Below are positions 58,621 to 64,000 of a stretch of 64,000 nucleotides of DNA, piece after piece. Position 1 is the stretch's first letter. Each line of letters begins with the position of its first letter. The position numbers and the translations under genes are program-made. The notes beneath the pieces were generated by a model. The model did no database searches and was not told the DNA's origin. It saw nothing but the letters and a program-made list of their open reading frames with translations. The stretch comes from Hordeum vulgare subsp. vulgare (lineage: Eukaryota > Streptophyta > Magnoliopsida > Poales > Poaceae). The stretch covers positions 512,293,225 to 512,357,224 of the forward strand of contig NC_058518.1 of the NCBI RefSeq assembly GCF_904849725.1. Direction: 5' to 3'.

Positions 58621-59082
58621 TTAAACTATTCCTCCCCCTCTTGCCCTCCCTCTTCCTCCTCTTCTTCCTCGGCTGCCTCGTCCACGCCTAGTGCCCCTTG
58701 CAATGACGAAAGTCGGACAATCAGGGTCCCCATGCCCAAATTCACCACATAGAATGCATTGCATGGTGCGCCCGCCGGCTTCAGATTCATCCATGTCATT
58801 CCGGATGCGCTGACACTGCCGTCTACCTCTACTTGTATGCATATTCTCAGGGTGTGGAATGTATCGCCTTTCAACAGGGTCAACAATGTTGAAGTTACCA
58901 ATTAATCGAAAACCCATCAACTCACCTGTCCAAGTATTGACGACGACCTCTTTCAAAAAGCACAGAGACACAAATGAGATTGCGTCAAGGCCTAGCTGCC
59001 CGCAAGCAGCAAGTACATGTGAGCAAGGTAGGTGAAGTAACTTTGGTTTGTTGCATGTGCACTTGCACGTTGGCCTAACTTC
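58621..59082 (-). pseudogene. MuDR-type transposase 3' part, interrupted by a Copia LTR
   Basis: The minus-strand frame from the LTR border encodes a SWIM zinc finger (CKCTCNKPKLLHLPCSHVL), a conserved tail (NTWTGELMGFRLIGNFNIVD), a CCHC knuckle (CILCGEFGHGDPDCP) and an RGRGSRGRRGGRGRARGGG tail before the stop. This order is that of MuDR-like transposases and differs from the FAR1-type protein at 53026-56110. The frame is open into the LTR at 59083, where the rest of the gene is cut off. Confidence 0.8.
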
Positions 59083-60722
59083 TGTTGGGGAACGTCGCAT
59101 GGGAAACAAAAAATTTCCTACGCGCACGAAGACCTATCATGGTGATGTCCATCTACGAGAGGGGATTTCCGATCTACGTACCCTTCTAGATCGCACAGCA
59201 GAAGCGTTAATAAATGCGGTTGATGTAGTGGAACGTCCTCACGTTCCTCGATCCGCCCCGCGAATCGTCCCACGAACAGTCCTGCGACCCGTCCCACGAT
59301 CCGCTCCGATCTAGTGCCGAACGGACGACGCCTCCGCGTTCAGCACACGTACAACTCGACGATGATCTCGGCCTTCTTGATCCAGCAAGAGAGACAGAGA
59401 GGTAGATGAGTTCTCCGACAGCGTGACGACGCTCCGGAGGTTGGTGGTGATCTAATCTCAGCAGGGCTCCGCCCGAGCTCCGCAGAAACGCGATCTAGAG
59501 GAAAAATCGTGGAGGTATGTGGTCAGGCTGCCGTGGAAAAGTTGTCTCAAATCAGCCCTAATACCTCCGTATATATAGGTGGGAGGGGAGGGGCCTTGCC
59601 TTGCGGCTCAAGGAGCCCCAAGGGGGTCGGCCGAAGGGGGGGAGGAGGAATCCTCCTCCAATCCTAGTCCAACTAGGATTGGAAGGTGGAGTCCTTCCCT
59701 TCCTTCCCACTTCCCCCTTTTTTCTCTTTGATTTTCCTTTAACCTGCGCAAGGGCCTTCTTCGGCTTGCCCACCAACCCACTAAGGACTGGTGCGGCACC
59801 CCTAAGGCCTATGGGCTTCCCCGGGTTGGGCTGCCCCCCCCCCCCGGGTGAACATCCGGAACCCATTCGTCACTCCCGGTACATCCCTGGTAATTCCGAA
59901 AACGTTCCGGTAATCAAATGAGGTCATCCTATATATCAATCTTCGTCTCCGGACTATTCCGGATACCCTCGTGACGTCCGTGATCTCATCTGGGACTCCG
60001 AACAACATTCGGTAACCAACCATATAACTCAAATACGCATAAAACAACGCCGAACCTTAAGTCTGCAGACCCCGCGGGTTCGAGAACTATGTAGACATGA
60101 CCCGAGGGACTCCTCGATCAATATCCAATGGCGGGACCTGGATGCCCATATCGTTATGTTACTTGCCCAATATCGTTTGAACCTAAGTGCCAAGGATTCA
60201 TATAATCCCGTATGTCATTCCCTTTGTCCTTCGGTATGTTACTTGCCCGAGATTCGATCGTTAGTATCCGCATACCTATTTCAATCTCGTTTACCGGCAA
60301 GTCTCTTTACTCGTTCCGTAATACAAGATCCCGTGACTTACACTAAGTCACATTGCTTGCAAGGCTTGTGTGTGATGTTGTATTATCGAGTGGGCCCCGA
60401 GATACCTCTCCGTCACACGGAGTGACAAATCCCAGTCTTGATCCATACTAACTCAACGGACACCTTCGGAGATACCTGTAGAGCATCTTTATAGTCACCC
60501 AGTTACGTTGCGAATTTTGATACACACAAAGCATTCCTCCGGTGTCAGTGAGTTATATGTTCTCATGGTCATAGGAATAAATACTTGACACGTAGAAAAC
60601 AGTAGCAACAAAATGACACGATCAACATGCTACGTCCATTAGTTTGGGTCTAGTCCATCACATGATTCACCCAATGATGTGATCCAGTTATCAAGCAACA
60701 ACACCTTGTACATAGTCAGAAG
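59083..60722 (-). repeat. Copia LTR, inverted, truncated by a BARE-type insertion
   Basis: Starts TGTTGGGGAACGTCGCATGG, the complement of the LTR end of the Copia element at 37631, and runs collinearly in reverse through the shared landmarks to the AACAACACCTTGT region. It is more diverged than that element's own LTR pair. The remaining 100-odd bases of the LTR are cut off by the element starting at 60723. Confidence 0.88.
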
Positions 60723-62456
60723 TGTCGGGTAACGTAGCATAAATTCAAAATTTTCCTACGCATATTCAGATCTTCCTATGGAGAGACCAGCAACGAGAGA
60801 GGGGTAAGAGCATCTTCATACCTTTGAAGATCTCTAAGCGGAAGCGTTGCTAGAACGTGGTTGATGGAGTCGTACTCGCAGCGATTCCGATCTAGTGTCG
60901 AACTACGGCACCTCCGCGTACAACACACGTGCAGCCCGGTGACGTCTCCCGCACCTTGATCCAGCAAGGAGGAGGGAGAGGTTGGGGAAGAACTCCAGCA
61001 GCACGACGGCGTGGTGTCGATGGAGAGACGAGGTCTCCCGGCAGGGCTTCGCCAAGCACCGGCAGAGAGGAGGAGGTAGAGGAGCAGGGTTGTGCCGAGA
61101 GAGAGGAAAAACCGTGTATCTCAATGGCCAAAAGTGCCCGATATATATAGGGGGAGGGGAGAGGGGGTGCCACCCCTAGGGTTCCACCAGATGGGAGGTG
61201 CGGCGGCCAGAGGGGGGGGAGGGGGTGGCGCACCATCTGGTGGGCCTTAGGCCCACCTGGCTTAGGGTTTCCCCCCTTTTCTCTCCCCTGCGCATTGGGC
61301 TGAGTGGGGAGGCGCACCAGCCCACCTAGGGGCTGGTTCCCACCCCCACTTGGCCCACCTTACCTCCCGGGGTCGTTGCCCCCCTTCGGTGGTCCCCCGG
61401 GGCCACCTCCGGCAGTCTCGGTGGTCCCGGTACGTTACCGGTGACGCCTGAAACACTTCCGGTGTCCGAAACCATCCGTCCTATATATCAATCTTTACCT
61501 CCGGACCATTTCGGAGCTCCTCGTGACGTCCGGGATCTCATCCGGGACTCCGAACAACTTTCGGTAATCTCGTATAACAATTCCCTATAACCCTAGCGTC
61601 ATCGAACCTTAAGTGTGTAGACCCTACGGGTTCAGGAGACAGGCAGACATGACCGAGACACCTCTCTAGCCAGTAACCATCAGTGGGGTCTGGATACCCA
61701 TGGTGGCTCCCACTTGCTCCACGATGATCTCATCGGATGAACCACGATGTCAAGGATTCAATCAATCCCGTACACGATTCCCTTTGTCTGTCGGTATAGA
61801 ACTTGCCCGAGATTCGATCGTCGGTATACCTATACCTTGTTCAATCTCGTTACCAATAAGTCTCTTTACTTGTTCCGTAGCACATAATCTTGTGAATAAC
61901 TCCTTAGTCACATTGAGCTCATGATGATGTTCTACCGAGTGGGCCCAGAGATACCTCTCCGTCACACGGAGTGACAAATCCCGATCTTGATTCGTACCAA
62001 CCCAACAGACACTTTCGGAGGTACCCGTAGTGCACCTTTATAGTCACCCAGTTACGTGTGACGTTTGATACACCCAAAGCACTCCTACGGTATCCGGGAG
62101 TTGCACAATCTCACGGTCGAAGGAAAAGATACTTGACATTAGAAAAGCTTTAGCATACGATCAATACGATCTAGTGCTATGCTTAGGATTGGGTCTTGTC
62201 CATCACATCATTCTCCCAATGATGTGATCCCGTTATCAATGACATCTAATGCCCATGATCAGGAAACCATGATCATCTATTGACTAACGAGCTAGCTAAC
62301 TAGAGGCTTGCTAGGGACACATTGTGATCTATTTATTCACACATGTATTACTGTTTCCTGTTAATACAATTATATCATGAACAATAGACGATTATCATGA
62401 ACAAGGAAATATGATAATAACCATTTTATTATTGCCTCTAGGGCATATTTCCAACA
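60723..62456 (-). repeat. BARE-type 3' LTR
   Basis: Bounded by TGTCGGGTAACG on the left and CATATTTCCAACA on the right (plus-strand reading), 1734 bp, with a TATA-like CGATATATATAGG near 61138. Confidence 0.9.
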
Positions 62457-62488
62457 GTCTCCCACTTGCACTAGAGTCAATAATCTAG

Positions 62489-64000
62489 TTACATTGTGAT
62501 GTATCGAACATCCATAGCATTATGGTGTTGATCATGTTTTGCTCGTGGAAGAGGTTTAGTCAACGGGTCTGCAATATTCAGATCCGTGTGTACTTTACAA
62601 ATATCTATCACTCCACTCTGGACATGGTCCTGGATGGAGTTGTAGCGGCGTTTGATGTGCTTCGTCTTCCGGTGAAAACTGGGCTCCTTGGCTATGGCAA
62701 TGGCTCCAGTGTTATCACAGAAGAGTGTCATAGGACCCGACGCGCTTGGAACCACTCCAAGGTCGGTGATGAGCTCCTTCATCCAAATTCCTTCATGAGC
62801 CGCTTCTGAAGCAGCTATGTACTCCGCTTCACATGTAGATGTTGCCACGACTTCTTGCTTGCTGCTGCACCAGCTCACTGCCCCACCATTCAACACATAT
62901 ACGTATCCGGTCTGTGACTTGGAGTCATCCGGATCTGTGTCGAAGCTAGCGTCGACGTAACCCTTTACGACGAGCTCTTCGTCACCTCCATAAACGAGAA
63001 ACATTTCCTTAGTCCTTTTCAGGTACTTAAGGATATTCTTGACCGATGTCCAGTGTTCCATACCGGGATCACTTTGGTACCTCCCTACCAAACTTATGGC
63101 AAGGTTTATATCAGGTCTGGTACACAGCATGGCATACATTAGAGAGCCCACGGCTGAAGTGTAGGGGACAGAACTCATCTTCTCTCTATCTGCTGTCGTG
63201 ATCGGCGACTGAGTCTTACTCAATCTCATACCTTGCAAAACTGGCAAGAACCCTTTCTTTGAGTTTTCCATATTGAACTTCTTCAATATCTTGTCAAGGT
63301 ATGTACTTTGCGAAAGACCTATGAGGCGTCTTGATCTATCTCTATAGATCTTGATGCCTAATATGTATGCAGCTTCTCCAAGGTCCTTCATTGAAAAACT
63401 CTTGTTCAAATAGGCCTTTATGCTCTCCAACATCTCTATATTATTCCCCATCAATAATATGTCATCCACATACAGTATGAGGAAAGCTATAGAGCTCCCA
63501 CTCACTTTCTTGTACAGACAGGCTTCTCCGTAAACCTGTATGAACCCAAACGCTTTAATCACCTCATTAAAGCGAATGTTCCAACTCCGAGATGCTTGCA
63601 CCAACCCATAGATGGAGCGCTGGAGCTTGCACACTTTGTTAGCACCCTTAGGGTCGACAAAACCTTCTGGTTGCATCATATACAACTCTTCTTTAAGGTT
63701 CCCGTTAAGGAACGCTGTTTTGACGTCCATTTGCCAAATTTCATAATCATAAAAGGCGGCAATTGCTAACATGATTCGGACTGATTTCAGCTTCGCTACG
63801 GGAGAGAAAGTCTCTTCGTAGTCAACTCCTTGAATTTGTCGAAAACCCTTTGCGACAAGTCGAGCTTTGTAAACGGTTACATTACCGTTTGCATCAGTCT
63901 TCTTCTTGAAGATCCATTTATTTTCTATGGCTCGCCGGTCATCGGGCAAGTCCACCAAAGTCCATACTTTGTTCTCATACATGGATCCTATCTCGGATTT
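62489..64000 (-). CDS. BARE-type Copia polyprotein, reverse transcriptase-RNase H part
   Basis: An uninterrupted minus-strand frame from the right window edge to a stop at 62489. Motifs include NKWIFKKKTDANGNV, DVKTAFLNGNLKEELYMMQP, FLILYVDDILLMGNN (catalytic DD), GSLMYAMLCTRPDI, and RNase H signatures STCEAEYIAASEA, LFCDNTGAIAIAKE and HTDLNIADPLTKPLP. The first methionine seen (63982) is internal; upstream reading KSEIGS continues past the edge. About 70 percent identical by eye to the matching part of the Copia polyprotein at 42357-44693. This part shows no lesion. Confidence 0.93.
   Translation of the reverse strand, partial: KSEIGSMYENKVWTLVDLPDDRRAIENKWIFKKKTDANGNVTVYKARLVAKGFRQIQGVDYEETFSPVAKLKSVRIMLAIAAFYDYEIWQMDVKTAFLNGNLKEELYMMQPEGFVDPKGANKVCKLQRSIYGLVQASRSWNIRFNEVIKAFGFIQVYGEACLYKKVSGSSIAFLILYVDDILLMGNNIEMLESIKAYLNKSFSMKDLGEAAYILGIKIYRDRSRRLIGLSQSTYLDKILKKFNMENSKKGFLPVLQGMRLSKTQSPITTADREKMSSVPYTSAVGSLMYAMLCTRPDINLAISLVGRYQSDPGMEHWTSVKNILKYLKRTKEMFLVYGGDEELVVKGYVDASFDTDPDDSKSQTGYVYVLNGGAVSWCSSKQEVVATSTCEAEYIAASEAAHEGIWMKELITDLGVVPSASGPMTLFCDNTGAIAIAKEPSFHRKTKHIKRRYNSIQDHVQSGVIDICKVHTDLNIADPLTKPLPRAKHDQHHNAMDVRYITM

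Larger units (their letters stand above)
60723..64000 (-). mobile_element. BARE/WIS/Angela-type Copia element, 3' part
   Basis: On the minus strand: reverse transcriptase-RNase H coding sequence entering from the right edge, a polypurine tract (complement of 62457-62471) and a 3' LTR (60723-62456). The LTR start TGTTGGAAATATGCCC and its body are those of the abundant BARE-1/WIS-2/Angela group. AGAAG at 60718-60722 would be its target duplication; the other copy is outside the window. Confidence 0.92.

Noticed and set aside
59601..61317. Frames of 90-140 codons in the inverted LTRs
   Set aside because: By-products of LTR sequence with no protein family match.

Overview
This is a repeat-dense plant nuclear window, almost certainly from a Triticeae grass (wheat, barley, Aegilops group). 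The evidence is a BARE/WIS/Angela-type Copia element, CACTA transposons with TTTAGTCCCGG subterminal repeats, Stowaway MITEs with CTCCCTCCG ends, an Athila/Sabrina-like Gypsy element, and two intron-bearing plant genes. There are no prokaryotic features. The sequence was read by eye: exon borders are inferred from frame and GT/AG signals, and family names come from motif recognition.

Layout. 1-2.1 kb: fragments of a Copia LTR, a Gypsy LTR and a CACTA element. 2.1-6.7 kb: AT-rich DNA with MITEs, CACTA ends and degenerate repeats. 6.9-9.0 kb: an RNase T2-like gene on the minus strand (four exons, active-site histidines absent) next to a truncated copy of its last exon; a dispersed repeat occurs three times around this locus. 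11.3-12.2 kb: probable LINE tail. 12.2-29.3 kb: a decayed CACTA element split by a 10.4-kb Gypsy element (14037-24430, target duplication AAGAT) that has gag-protease and an ATHILA-ORF1-like frame but no visible reverse transcriptase or integrase. 29.8-30.7 kb: three MITEs.

31.2-34.7 kb holds the clearest host gene: a nine-exon TMEM33/Pom33-family membrane protein on the minus strand, with a GC-rich promoter region and repeats in its introns. A Helitron-like 3' end follows at 35.6 kb.

35.7-57.5 kb is the most interesting region: a large Mutator-like element (about 12.8 kb without its nested insertion) with degenerate long terminal inverted repeats, TGTAA-rich subterminal arrays on both sides, and two convergent genes: a many-exon Ulp1-like (C48) protease gene with all catalytic residues, and a FAR1/MULE transposase gene with a frameshift. 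A young Copia element (37631-46573, target duplication ATTAT) sits in the left TGTAA array. 58.6-59.1 kb is the 3' part of a second, unrelated MULE transposase, cut by an older Copia LTR (59083-60722), which is itself cut by a BARE/Angela-type Copia element running off the right edge.

Only two loci look like ordinary host genes (RNase-like and TMEM33-like). The rest is a layered record of transposition whose order can be read from nesting and LTR divergence.
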